Assembly (NCBI GenBank): GCA_949987705.1
Contig: OX465286.1
Location: 12,381,092-12,445,091 of the forward strand
DNA: 64,000 bases
Reading direction: 5' to 3'
Source of the DNA: Thereva unica
Lineage: Eukaryota; Arthropoda; Insecta; Diptera; Therevidae
The notes beneath the pieces are model-generated. The model was not told where the DNA came from. It worked only from the letters and a program-made list of their open reading frames with translations, and did not search any database. This document shows, one piece after another, positions 21,002 to 31,250 of the stretch. Every line of letters starts with the position of its first letter. Position 1 is the first letter of the stretch. Both the position numbers and the translations under genes were made by a program.

Positions 21002-23554
21002 ATGAACTCTTCGCTCTCGTCTAGAGTGGTAGGCAAGTCTAGTGGTTCTCATTTTGAGTTCATAGCTGTCGAAATAAAGTCTGCTGGCGATAGTTGTGTT
21101 GTGATCAATGTGTACTGTCCTCCTAATTTATTCAATCCAGACATGGCTGCTGAGTTTTACAATCTTGTCTCTAGCCTTTCTCGCCGCTATGAGAATATAA
21201 TTGCTGCTGGCGACTTTAATGTTGATTTGTTGAAAGCTAATACACGTGCGAACACCCTCAGACATTTTCTTGAATCTCTGGATTTACATGTTTTAAATCA
21301 ACTCCCAACTTATCTGCACTGTCTAAACACGTCCCAACTTGATGTTCTTACTGCTACATCCATTGATTCAGTGTTAAAATTCAATCAAATCTCCCCTCCT
21401 AGCTTTCTTGATCATGATATCCTATTCCTCTCTTCTCGTTTTGATTTTCTTCCCTGCTCCGCACCTTCCTCCTTTTCTTATCGCGATTATAGGAATGTTA
21501 GTTCTGACCTGCTTTCTGAAGTCGCATCCTCTATGTCCTGGAGTGTTATCTACAACACAACTTCTGTTGACACCAAAGTCGATATCTTGACCTCTTTCAT
21601 TTTATCTGCTTATGATCAATGTGTACCCCTTGTTACAAGAGCACGTAGTCCCTCCTCTCCTTGTCCCTGGCTCTCTCGTGAAGTCCGTGACCTTATAATT
21701 CAGCGGGAGCTCTTGTATAGACGCTATCGCAGGACTAGGAATCTCAGTTACCGTAATGAGCACAAACAGCTTCGAAACCTCATAAATAGCAAGGTTAAAT
21801 CTTTGAAGCGTGAGTACTATTCTCGTAAGCTTGACCCAAAACTAAATTCTAAAGAGCTTTGGGCTAATCTTCGTTCGCTGGGCATTCATGCTCCTGCGGT
21901 AGTCCCGTTTGAGGCTGATGTGAACCTTCTCAATTCATCTTTCATTCAGTCTACCCCTACCTCTGCATCCACCTCCTTTCCTAGTCCTTTCTGCTTTGAC
22001 TCACTTAGTTCTGATGGTTTTAACTTCCGCTGTGTCGACTCGCTTGAAGTCCTTGAGATATTGCTATCTATTTCTTCCAATAGCATAGGCTGTGATGAGC
22101 TTTCCCCCCGCTTTCTTAAGCTACTCTTGCCAATAATCGTGGAAACTATCACGCATATCTACAATTACTGCCTGACAACTTCTCAAGTTCCCTCGCTTTG
22201 GAAGAAAGCCAGAGTCATTCCCTTACCTAAAAAGTCCTCTCCTGCTGACTTAACAGATTTTCGTCCTATCAGTATTCTTCCCTTCCTTGCCAAAGGCTTT
22301 GAAAAAATTGTGTATACCCAAGTTCTGCAACATCTTGAATATAATAACCTCATCTCTAAATTCCAATCCGGCTTTCGTAGATCCCATAGCTGTGAAACAG
22401 CTGTATTAAAGGTAACGACTGACTTGCGCTCTGCGATCGACAAGGGTGATATTGCGATTCTGGTTCTTCTGGATTTCTCTAAGGCTTTCGATTCTGTGGT
22501 TCACTCTCTTCTGCTTTCCAAACTTAGCCAACTCTACCACTTTTCTTCCTCTGCTATTCGACTTTTCTATTCTCTTCTCACTAATAGACTTCAGTGTGTC
22601 CGCCATAACAATGTTGAATCCTCGTTTCTACCTGTGCCTTTGGGAGTTCCGCAAGGCTCTATACTTGGCCCTCTTCTTTTTTCGCTATATGTCAATGATC
22701 TTCCCTCTGTTATCCATCGTTCCTCCTTTCATCTATATGCTGATGATCTCCAGCTGTATACATCATGTCCTCCTAGTCAGCTTGAACTCTGTATTTCGGA
22801 TTTCAATAGTACTTTATCCCAAATTAATGAATGGTGCTCTTTCAATTTCCTTAAACTCAATCCTAATAAATCCCAAGTACTATTTCTTAGTCGTCGCTCT
22901 TTGTCCACTGACAACATCCCATCTCTCTTACTTGATAATACCCCTCTTCCTATTGTTGACTGTATAAATAATCTTGGTATTGTTATTAACTCCAAACTAT
23001 CCTGTTGCAAACATGTTTCACTTGTGATCTCCAAGATCTATGGCACTTTACGCAAACTCTGGCAATATTCTAGTCTTTTATCGCCATCTATTCGCCTCAA
23101 ACTTGTTAAGTCCCTCGTTCTACCTCATTTCCTCTATGGTGCCCTTGTATATATATCCCTCGATTCATCCTGCCGTCAGCGGCTCCAAGTTGCTTTTAAC
23201 GATTGTTTAAGGTTTATTTTTCACATGCGGAGGTCTGATCATGTGTCTGGTGTGCAAAATTCCTTGCTGGGTTGCGGCCTTTTTCACTTTATTGATGTTA
23301 TGGCATTGGTCCTCCTGCATAAAGTTCTCCGTACTAACAGTCCGTCTTATCTTTCCGACTTCCTTACGCCCCTCCAATCCCTGCGGTCAATTAAATTTCT
23401 CATTCCCGCTCATTTCTCCTTAATTGGTAGTCGTTCTTTCTTTGTGCACTCGCTCAGGCTCTGGAATAGTCTTCCTAACTACATCCAAAGAATAGGCACA
23501 GTCACAGCATTCAGAAGGCAAGCATCTCTTTTTCTTTCTTCTTCTTCTCTCTAG
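21002..23554 (+). CDS. ORF2 of a CR1-group LINE (endonuclease lacking its N terminus, plus RT), open for 850 codons
   Basis: No stop or frameshift in 2553 bp. The endonuclease part lacks its first about 100 residues but has VVINVYCPPN, IIAAGDFNVDLL and FLDHDILF (conserved D-H pair). The RT reads KARVIPLPKKSSPADLTDFR, PISILPFLAKGFEKIVYTQV, FQSGFRRSHSCETAVLKVT, ILVLLDFSKAFDSVVHSLLL, LGVPQGSILGPLLFSLYVND and FHLYADDLQLY (catalytic YADD intact). A C-terminal domain ends LRLWNSLPNYIQ...FRRQASLFL. The layout, with no RNase H, fits the CR1/L2/Rex1/Daphne group. About 280 bp of 3' UTR end in (AAAT)n at 23816-23837. 5' truncation with an intact remainder means a recent insertion. It needs an intact copy elsewhere to have moved. 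I could not define the target duplication. Confidence 0.88.
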   Translation: MNSSLSSRVVGKSSGSHFEFIAVEIKSAGDSCVVINVYCPPNLFNPDMAAEFYNLVSSLSRRYENIIAAGDFNVDLLKANTRANTLRHFLESLDLHVLNQLPTYLHCLNTSQLDVLTATSIDSVLKFNQISPPSFLDHDILFLSSRFDFLPCSAPSSFSYRDYRNVSSDLLSEVASSMSWSVIYNTTSVDTKVDILTSFILSAYDQCVPLVTRARSPSSPCPWLSREVRDLIIQRELLYRRYRRTRNLSYRNEHKQLRNLINSKVKSLKREYYSRKLDPKLNSKELWANLRSLGIHAPAVVPFEADVNLLNSSFIQSTPTSASTSFPSPFCFDSLSSDGFNFRCVDSLEVLEILLSISSNSIGCDELSPRFLKLLLPIIVETITHIYNYCLTTSQVPSLWKKARVIPLPKKSSPADLTDFRPISILPFLAKGFEKIVYTQVLQHLEYNNLISKFQSGFRRSHSCETAVLKVTTDLRSAIDKGDIAILVLLDFSKAFDSVVHSLLLSKLSQLYHFSSSAIRLFYSLLTNRLQCVRHNNVESSFLPVPLGVPQGSILGPLLFSLYVNDLPSVIHRSSFHLYADDLQLYTSCPPSQLELCISDFNSTLSQINEWCSFNFLKLNPNKSQVLFLSRRSLSTDNIPSLLLDNTPLPIVDCINNLGIVINSKLSCCKHVSLVISKIYGTLRKLWQYSSLLSPSIRLKLVKSLVLPHFLYGALVYISLDSSCRQRLQVAFNDCLRFIFHMRRSDHVSGVQNSLLGCGLFHFIDVMALVLLHKVLRTNSPSYLSDFLTPLQSLRSIKFLIPAHFSLIGSRSFFVHSLRLWNSLPNYIQRIGTVTAFRRQASLFLSSSSL

Positions 23555-23815
23555 TATTTCTAATCTTTCTCTTCTTTACTTCCACATATTCTTGTCCTAT
23601 CTTAGTAAAGTTTTTTATTACTATTTTCATTCTCTCTGTTCTCTTTCCTCTCTATGATCTTTACTTCAAAATATTTTCTTTCTTTTCCCTATTTTCCTCT
23701 CTTCTTAGTTTATTAAGTTTAGATTAGTTTATATGTATATTAAAATTTATTTTTATCAATTTATTGTTCTATGTACTCTAAAAGATGTAAGTCTTGTGTA
23801 CATCCCTTTCAATAT

Positions 23816-23837
23816 GAAATAAATAAATAAATAAATC
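23816..23837 (+). repeat. (AAAT)n tail of the CR1-group LINE
   Basis: gaaataaataaataaataaat immediately after the 3' UTR; marks the 3' end of the element that begins near 21002. Confidence 0.85.
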
Positions 23838-24389
23838 TGGCAGTTAGCTTTTGCATATTTAACTTCTGCATGAACTGAATATGCCAGCCCGGTGAAGCCA
23901 CCTATGCGGATTGAATTGAACTGATATTGAACTGAGTCCAGTGAAGCCGCGATATTAAAGCAAACAAACAAAAATAGCGAGGAGGAAAGAGGAGTTCTCG
24001 AGTTTTCTTCTTTCTTATTTTGTTCATTTACCACATTTAACAATTTCCTGAAACAAAATTTAAAAAAGTGCAGCAACAGCGCCTTCAAGTTTATATCAAT
24101 CACCGGTAAACAACAATACACAATACAGAACCATCGGAACAATTCAATTCCTTCGTGTGAGTGGAGATGGTGCTTTTTACAGAATTTTCAAAAAGTTCTC
24201 CAAATAAATGAGATATTTTTCTTTCATGTGGGTGAATTTTTCCCGAATTTATCGAGTCTCGAAGCTAAAATCTCTGGAAATTTCCTGCACGAGGAGAAGT
24301 GAAATTTCCCCGTTTTTCTTGAATGAGAAAGTACAGGGACAAAAATTGGCTAAATATATATAGTATGTAATTGCTTGCACCCGTGAGAA
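23838..24389. other. no gene recognised
   Basis: Non-coding. Short motifs here (gaagccacctatgcggattg) weakly resemble sequence near 20780-20840 in inverse orientation, but too weakly to call a repeat. Confidence 0.5.
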
Positions 24390-24519
24390 TAATTTTTATT
24401 TATTTGTAAAGTTTAAAGTAACGTCAAAAATTTCAAGTGAGATTTTACTCAAATCAGAAAATTTTGCGTTCCTTTTCTGCTCTGCTCACAAGTACTAAAT
24501 AGTAGAAAAGGAACGCAGC
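24390..24519 (-). mobile_element. truncated, inverted copy of the GCTGCGTTCC MITE
   Basis: Reverse complement of 24743-24868; ends ggaacgcagc followed by TA (24520-24521). Its other end is missing. With the full copy it forms a large inverted repeat around a 220-bp RTE-C remnant. Confidence 0.85.
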
Positions 24520-24742
24520 TATTATCTTCCTACCTTAACCGTGGTTTGCCAACTGGTCTTTTGCCATCTGGTAGTAGATACAGGGTTTTTTTTTTTGGTA
24601 TCCTTGAGTCAGCCATTCTTTTGACATGACCGGCCCAACGTAAACGTAGTAGTCAGTAGGCATGGGTCGAAAGTTTACAGTCTTTGTATAAGTCGTACAA
24701 TTCGTGATTGTAGCGCGTATTCTCCATGCATTGTCTTCATTA

Positions 24743-25197
24743 GCTGCGTTCCTTTTCTACTATTTAGTACTTGTGAGCAGAGCAAAAAAGGAACGCAAAA
24801 TTTTCTGATTTGAGTAAAATTTCACTTGAAATTTTTGACGTTACTTTAAACTTTACAAATAAAAAATTCTTAAAAGAAGATCTTGTGACACAATGGAGAA
24901 ATTAATGCGAGAATTTCTAAAGTAAAACGAAAGATAATAATTTTTGATAATTATACGACTGAAGTTTTATTTATGGACGTTTTTATATTAAGTAAATCAG
25001 CTCGACACAAATAAAAGCCATCTAGCGGGTAATGGCGTAAGTGAAAATAATTCACAATAGACTCGAAATGGCCGCTTTCCCCCTAGCGGATTTCAATTGC
25101 GTAATTGCAAGTGATATCTACTCGTTTATAAGAGCAAGTGTAGTTGCTAGTACGCAAGTGTAAAAAATAGTAAAAATTAGCAGAAAAGAAACGCAGC
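24743..25197 (+). mobile_element. GCTGCGTTCC MITE, 455 bp, TA target duplication
   Basis: Ends GCTGCGTTCCTTTTCTAC and, inverted, agcagaaaagaaacgcagc. TA lies at 24741-24742 and 25198-25199. The first 60 bp form a palindrome of their own (gcgttccttttct...aaaaaggaacgc). Removing the element and one TA restores the RTE-C reading frame (YGPINNEDNAWRIRY), which proves the boundaries. TA duplication suggests Tc1/mariner-type mobilisation. Confidence 0.9.
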
Positions 25198-26689
25198 TAT
25201 TGATTGGGCCGTATATCCTTCGGAGAACCTTCCTCTCAAATATATCCAACTCGTGTGCGGATTTCTGGGAGATACTCCATGCTTCACATCCATACGTAGC
25301 TACTGTACGTATGATTGTTTTTGTAGATTCTTATTTTGGTTTTTCTGTGGATGTCTCTAGATTTCATTACTGGCAGTAGTGAGAAGTATGTTCTGTTCGC
25401 GGCGTTTATTCTTATTTGTACATACGTCTATCGTTTCATCGTTGTCTTCACTGACTGTGGACCCCAGGTAGTTAAATTGGTTTACCCGTTCAAAGTTATA
25501 TTCCCCCCAGGTGGTATTGTGGTTTCTTCTTCTTCTTTCAACCCTTGACTGGATTAGAATCTTGCTCTTCTCTGCGTTTATTTGCAGCCCTATATGTTTT
25601 GCTCCGTCTTCTAATTCTGCGAATGTTTCTCTAAGATATGACAGTGATCTTGCAAGGCAGTTTATATCGTCGGCATATCCTGCCAACTGTTTGGATTTGT
25701 TAAGCAGGGTTGCGGTCGCATCAATGTTAACCTTGCGAATTACTCCTTCTAGGCAGAGATTAAATAGCATGGGTGCCAGCCCATCGCCCTGCTTCAAGCC
25801 TTGCTTGCCTCTATAGCTGCTTTGCATTGCTCGTCGTACCAGTCACTGGCTCTGGCTGTGCGTTTGTAGCCTACAGTTTCCTTCGTGATATCTGTCAGTA
25901 TCGTCTTCAACAGTGGCGTAGCGTGGATTTCTGCCGCCCGGGGCGAACCATAAATTTGCTGCCTCCTACTTTCGAATTGTCAAAGTATAAGTAAAAAGTA
26001 AAAGTCTGCGATGTTGAAAATTCAATATGTAGATTTTCAATAATTTTTAATCAATGAATCGAAAACCCAACTTGAATTTCAAGTAATTTTCAATCCAAGA
26101 ATTCAAGGGATCATGTAAACGCAATGAATTACATATATGTAACTAATGAATGTTCGGTATAGTGTGCGCCAAAATAAATGGGAATTTTACGCGCAGGCGA
26201 GGAAATGACAACTCCACATACATAACATTCCGTGTATGGATAAAACTCAAGCGGACATGCATTTTAATTTCCCTTTTGAAACTCGTTTACCGGGAATAAC
26301 ACTCCACCATAGCATCTGACCAGGACAAGAGTCGTAATGAGACGGATTAAATTGTGATTGAAAATATAAATGAGCGGGTGGTTTGGGGTTTTAAACGAAC
26401 GTAATGATGAGGTGCACTTTTCTTTTCGAATCTACTTTCGTGGTGAGGATTTGAGACTTTCACTGCTCATCAAAAAATCGATTTTGAGATTTCCAATTGT
26501 TTTGGCGCAGGCTATATCCGTGCTTCAAGGTTAACCTAAATTATAAACTTTAACAAACCCAGAGAGCTGGAATCAGTAATTTCTCTCTGTAATTTATTTT
26601 AGTCTGTCTTTAGATAGAAAGCCTCGTAGACGCAGGAGCATAAGCTTAAACTCTTCTCTGTCCAATATCTGGACGTTTCATTTCCCCAT

Positions 26690-28100
26690 CATCGTAACCC
26701 AATACTATTACAGGGGATTTTAACGAAAAATGCGGCAGCTGTTGGAGTCTTTCTCAAGCTTCAGCATTTACAGTCCGCGTCATAAAAGAAGGGAATCTTA
26801 AAATCGCTGTTTCCATGCACATTTGGTTGCTTTGGATATCTCCAAGGCTTTTGATAGAGTATGGCACTCAGCCTTGTTAGCTAAACTCCAAGCTATTGGA
26901 ATTGACTCACTTCTGTATAAGTGGGTTGAGAGTTTCCTTTCCGGCCGTTCAATTAAGGTATTATTGGATGGCGTCAAATCTGAATCTCACCCCATCTCTG
27001 CGGGGGTCCCTCAGGGGTCAATTTTATCACCGGCCCTTTTTCTCATCTTTATAAATGACCTACTTTCAATCCCCTCCAACCCACTTCTCAGCTTCGCTGA
27101 CGACGGTACTCTACGTTACTCGTACAGCTTCGATACAAGACGGACACATGCCAGATCCTGTCTTGATGATCGTGAACTAATGTTCAACTCTATTAAAAAA
27201 GACATCAAACTAATTCTAGATTGGGGAGAGAAGAATCGTGTCAAATTCAACCCCTCTAAAACCAAGTACTGTCTTATCTCAAAAAAGAAGTTCAACACCT
27301 CACCATCCTTGACAGTGGATGACGTTGAACTAAAGGCCGACCCATCCCTACACATCTTAGGCGTGACATTAGCCAAAGACCTTCGTTGGAATGATCACAT
27401 ATTCCAAATCGCCAAACAAGCATCCCAGTGCTTGGGATTTCTTAAGAGGTGCAAGTTCCTCCTCCAGCCATCGGCCCGCGCTGTCATTTATAAATCCTAC
27501 ATACGGCCTCTTCTCGAATATAACTCCCTCGTTTGGGGCGGCGCTCCAATAACCACCTTGGCATGGTTAGATAAGGTCCAAAAAAAGGCCCTTAAATTAA
27601 TTGATGACGACACCGCTGGCTCCACCATCGACCCCCTCAGCCACCGTAGGAATGTAGCAGCATTGACTAAATTTTATCGCTACTATCATAATGACTGTTC
27701 CTCCGAGTTAAACGCTCTCCTGCCTCCACGGCAATCTTATAACCGCAACACCAGATTAGCCCACTCGTCTCATTCCCTTCACCTGCAACTCCCCCTTTCA
27801 CGCACTCAACAAGATATGAATTCGTTTGTTAATAGAACAACTCGACTGTGGAATAGTCTCTCGCAGTCAGTATTTCCGAGCTCCTACAACATCCAAGAGT
27901 TCAAACGCAGGGTTCATCACCACCTTCTTCAATACCCCCCCGTTCCTTTTAACCCTTAACCTATACCCCCCTCCCCTCCCCGTACTAAGCTTACTGCTAG
28001 ACATTGCACCATGACGTGACAAATGACATGACGGACTGGTAGTACAAAGGGTGACTCCTGAGCTTAGCACTGTCACATAAAAAAAAAAAAAAAAAAAAAC
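26690..28100 (+). mobile_element. L2/CR1-group LINE, copy 2, internally deleted
   Basis: A short endonuclease piece (ITGDFN-like at about 26705) joins directly to the RT at 26822. The frame 26823-27959 (see separate entry) is followed by the conserved 3' UTR (gacattgcaccatgacgtg, agtacaaagggtgactcctg) and an A tail at 28079-28100. Sits within the hAT-type element. Confidence 0.85.
26823..27959 (+). CDS. L2/CR1-group RT C-terminal two-thirds, open frame
   Basis: 378 codons without a stop: LVALDISKAFDRVWHSALL, ISAGVPQGSILSPALFLIFI, LLSFADDGTLRYSYSF (FADD active site intact), FNPSKTKYCLISKKK, LHILGVTLAKDLRWNDHI, LLEYNSLVWGGAP, LDKVQKKALKLIDDD, LSHRRNVAALTKFYRYYHND, NRTTRLWNSLSQSVFPSS. The finger part of the RT and nearly all of the endonuclease are deleted, so it cannot act alone. 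It is the best copy of this family for comparison with those at 16067, 31905 and 63285. Confidence 0.8.
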   Translation: MVALDISKAFDRVWHSALLAKLQAIGIDSLLYKWVESFLSGRSIKVLLDGVKSESHPISAGVPQGSILSPALFLIFINDLLSIPSNPLLSFADDGTLRYSYSFDTRRTHARSCLDDRELMFNSIKKDIKLILDWGEKNRVKFNPSKTKYCLISKKKFNTSPSLTVDDVELKADPSLHILGVTLAKDLRWNDHIFQIAKQASQCLGFLKRCKFLLQPSARAVIYKSYIRPLLEYNSLVWGGAPITTLAWLDKVQKKALKLIDDDTAGSTIDPLSHRRNVAALTKFYRYYHNDCSSELNALLPPRQSYNRNTRLAHSSHSLHLQLPLSRTQQDMNSFVNRTTRLWNSLSQSVFPSSYNIQEFKRRVHHHLLQYPPVPFNP

Positions 28101-28507
28101 ATTGAGAGTCTCATACAAGAGAGCAACGTCGCTCTGTTTGTATAAAAACGAACGAGCAAACGAACTTACAACAAAACTACAATTCAACTGAAAATAAACA
28201 ACTGAATCAATTTTTCACCACAATCTAACCAACTCTGATTTATTCACAATTTGGAAATCCGCTGTCAGCTGCCAATGGACACCTATCGTGATTCATATGC
28301 GCGCTCACAAGTGTTTTGAACCATTTACACAAACATGGATACAAAAAGAAGGTCCATGAAGTTTTGGTTGGATAATTTTGATGCCTCAGCTTTATAGTCC
28401 AGAAATAAGGCCAAACCCAAATGAAAAGTAACGCAGAAGTAAAATAGACGTAACTTCCACTAAAGTAGATGTAACATCCACTTACTGCTATATTGGCCAC
28501 TCTCATA

Positions 28508-29343
28508 CAGGGCCGGCGTTTGGCTTTTTTGCGCCCGGTGCAGCATGCCATATACATATTGTGCCCCCTTCATTTTTATTCATGTTTTGATGGCAGTAAT
28601 GGAAAATGAAAAAAGACACAAAAACTCATTGAAAATGAAGGCACGGAACTTTTCTTTCACTTTTTTTGAAATTGCGCCCAGTGCAAATACACCAGTTGCA
28701 CCTATGAAAGCGCGCCCCTGCCTTTGTCCAATCAGGATTTGCTTCGGGATCTTGCTTTTGTGCTGAGTTTACTTACGCTTTAAGCTCACAAAACTCTCCC
28801 GCTAATGCTGATTAATGCTCTCCGATGATTTTCATTGTAAGCTGCAATTCCTTAACTATTTCCAGCACTAATAATACTATAAACTCGAATCTCCATAACG
28901 GAGGTCTCCAATCCTTTATATTTCGAAGGATAATAGGTGGTAACTGCACTGCATATATTGGTTTCTACGGTAGAGCCTTGCATAACAAAGCAGTCCACTT
29001 AACAGCCTTACTGGACATAGAAGCCGCTTTCAAAAACTTCAGAACAGAGGCGATCTAGGTGTTTCTCGCCGAAGTAGTGATCTATAATAGTACGACTTAT
29101 TTGAATTACAAATCATGACCTATGGCACCGTGCCAGCCAAGAAAGGAAAGACGACAAAATCAGGCGACCTAAATGAAATTGCATTGGCCACACCTTGCAG
29201 AAGGCAATGGTAAAACGCACAGAAGGTGCATTTCGTGTAATATATGACAATTGGATCACTTTTTCAATTTTTTTTAAATCTTAATTTCTGAAATTGCGCC
29301 CGGTGCAAGTGCACCATTTTCACTTATGAAAGCGCCGTCCTTG
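28508..29343. mobile_element. hAT-type element CAGGGCCGGCG, 836 bp, with LINE pieces inside
   Basis: Ends CAGGGCCGGCGTTTGG and, inverted, agcgccgtccttg. CTCTCATA is on both sides (28500-28507, 29344-29351). Both ends carry gcgcccggtgca(a). A second inner terminus (gaaagcgcgcccctg) at 28706-28717 suggests two related elements joined. Inside are an RT fragment (LTALLDIEAAFKNFRTEAI at about 29000-29057) and, at about 29115-29240, a LINE C-terminal piece (CIGHTLQKAMVKRTEGAF) like that at 30440-30685. Confidence 0.8.
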
Positions 29344-30439
29344 CTCTCATACATTTATATGGAATTGTACCTAACTTCACATGACTTCACATCCCTTCCC
29401 ATTTAGGTTTGGCCTATAGACACCATCAGCCAGGACATCGTGCTGGATGTGGCAATGGTTAGGGCCTGATGTTACCAGCAGCATCTCTAGCTCGGTCCAG
29501 TTTGGCCGCCGCCCCCAACATCTACGCCGCCCGGGGCCATGGCCCCCTCTGCACCCCCCACGCTACGCTACTGGTCTTCAATCTTATCCATTTCCCCTCG
29601 TCTGTATCTTCATTATTTATATTTGGACCTATCCTTTCTGCAAGAGTGTCCTGATATCTCTTCAGCACGAGCTGTTCCTGCAGGCGATCGGCATCGAATT
29701 TCTTTTGTTTGCTGTTTACAGCCGACATCTGAATCTAGCTTTAACTATCATATGCGCGCTCAAGCTTATAGTAGAAAGTGTCCTTTGTCGTGTCCGCTTT
29801 CTCCTCCGTCTCCGCATGTACGTTTATGATTGAGAGGGTAAAGAACTTCGTTCGGAGTCGTATTGAGCATAATCGTTCACTGATTGGCTTGAACTCTATC
29901 ACATTATCTATAATTCACTTGTGTACTACGAAACCTACTCCTAAGTGATGTTCCCTTCCGCAGCTGTAGAATATCCTGCAGTTGCAAAGGTCCATTGTCC
30001 CGTCTCCTATCCATCTGATCTCTTGTAACGCGAGTAATTTTATTTTATATCTGGTCACTTCGTCTAATAGTGTTTTAACTGATGCAGTTCTGTACATACT
30101 TCGCGTATTCCATGTTCCGAAAATCATTTCCAGGTGCTGTTACCGCAGTCGCCGTTTTTCCCGTTCGTTCCGAGGCTTTGCTTCGGGTTTCTTAACTGAT
30201 GTGTTTTTACAGGGTCCGATAGTTAGCCCAACGCCCAACCTCACTACCAGGAGGACTGGATCCGTGAATTATACCCCATCGGATAGGGTGGCCAGCTATA
30301 CCCCCGGGCACTGGGTACGTCCGTCGTCGGTTGGTTAACCAGGAGGCACCAGCGAGGAGGTGACGGTACGATTTTGCCCCCCCCCCCCTTAACTTTAGGT
30401 TAGCCACAAAAAAATTAATCTTCATAGAAACTTAGGTTT

Positions 30440-30685
30440 ATTTCGAATAATCTTCTTCTTCTCATGGGACATAGGGCGGAAACAGTTGCCCTCCACCTTC
30501 GTCTGATTTGGTCGTCTATCCTTTCTTGGCCGGCACGGCGCCATAGTTATTCGTGTGATATTCTACATATCTTCCCAGCAAATTTTTAGGATACAACGCA
30601 GGCATCTGTTGATGAAGACTTTTAGGCGGCCCGTGATGAATTGGGTGACTTTCCATGTTTCGCAACCGTACATCCGAAGAAGTAC
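30440..30685 (-). pseudogene. C-terminal fragment of an RTE-type LINE
   Basis: Minus-strand frame: YGCETWKVTQFITGRLKVFI, NRCLRCILKI, then with a shift LWRRAGQERIDDQIRRRW. This is the conserved tail following the RT domain. Related to the piece inside 28508-29343. Confidence 0.7.
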
Positions 30686-30689
30686 CCCA

Positions 30690-30803
30690 GGGGGCACCGC
30701 GCGAAGGTGGGATTAGGACTTGCTAGCAGGTCTGCTAGGTGCTCGCCTGCAGTGACTTTTCTCGGATTTTGACAGAAGTGACAAATCGGGTGCCACTACC
30801 TTC
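30690..30803 (-). mobile_element. antisense fragment of the RTE-A 5' UTR
   Basis: gaagaagtaccccaggggg, gtgggattaggacttgctag and ttctcggattttgac match the complement of about 13510-13625. A 30-bp piece of L2-like LINE (ccttctttcaatcccctcca) follows at 30806-30836. Confidence 0.75.
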
Positions 30804-30837
30804 CATGACCTTCTTTCAATCCCCTCCAACCCACTCT

Positions 30838-30957
30838 CTACTAGAGTTGAGCCGGACTTACAAGAGGCAGTTCATTTGTCCCGTACACGATAGTAAATTG
30901 TACTGAGGCCTCAACTTTTTTAAATGTCCCGGTTCAAAAATAATATGTACTACTGCG
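30838..30957 (+). repeat. dispersed repeat, copy 2 (of 8040-8160)
   Basis: gttgagccggacttacaaga...gcctcaacttttttaaatg matches copy 1. Family not recognised. Confidence 0.7.
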
Positions 30958-30974
30958 ATATGAGCGTGTCTCGT

Positions 30975-31250
30975 CCGATTGTAAATTACGAAGTGGAGAG
31001 ACATTTCTTACTTCTTTTGCGGCAGTAAAATATCCAATTCGAATGGCGCCGAGGTGAGGATTGTAAACACGAACTGGAACAAAATTTTCTTATTTCTTTT
31101 ACGACAGTTCGAATTACGGCGAGGTGAGATTGTAAACATGTACCGCAAAGACATTTTCTTACTGCTTTTGCCGCAGTAAAATATCCAATTTAAACCGAGC
31201 CGTGGTGAGATTGTAAATGCGAACTGGAGAGAAATCTCTTACATTTTTGG
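30975..31250 (+). repeat. tandem repeat, about 3-4 degenerate units
   Basis: Units of about 65-110 bp with gaactggagagaaattt, cttacttcttttgcggcagt, aaaatatccaattcgaa and ggtgagattgtaaac. The following stretch 31251-31904 holds nothing recognised. Confidence 0.7.

Larger units (their letters stand above)
25911..29573. mobile_element. hAT-type element CAGTGGCGTAGCGTGG, 3663 bp with nested elements
   Basis: Ends CAGTGGCGTAGCGTGG at 25911 and the inverse ccacgctacgctactg at 29573, with cgcccggggc blocks inside each end. GTCTTCAA flanks both sides (25903-25910, 29574-29581). Removing it with one flank copy restores the RTE-C frame. Its inside holds an L2-like LINE (26690-28100) and another hAT-type element (28508-29343); 26000-26600 and 28100-28500 are non-coding. 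No transposase was found. Confidence 0.88.
24522..30365 (-). pseudogene. RTE-C: RTE-clade LINE split by two nested insertions
   Basis: Read from right to left. 5' UTR lies at about 30365-30130. The endonuclease begins MIFGTWNTRSMYRTASVKTL, KLLALQEIRWIGDGTMD at 30127; its middle (about 29730-29740) is deleted. The linker ends at 29574 with GKWIRLKT. After the hAT-type insertion (25911-29573) it resumes ILTDITKETVGYKR, then GLKQGDGLAPMLFNLCLEGV and LAGYADDINCLARSL (YADD intact), NAEKSK, FNYLGSTVSED. A frameshift near 25360 leads to the C-terminal part, which crosses the MITE at 24743-25197 and ends LRWAGHVKRMADSRIPKK. Stops and shifts make it inactive. Confidence 0.85.

Noticed and set aside
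20780..23960. Possible inverted ends around the CR1-group LINE (tggctttaccggccgg versus tggcttcaccgggctgg)
   Set aside because: Short and imperfect, no matching duplication; may be chance or a very old MITE.
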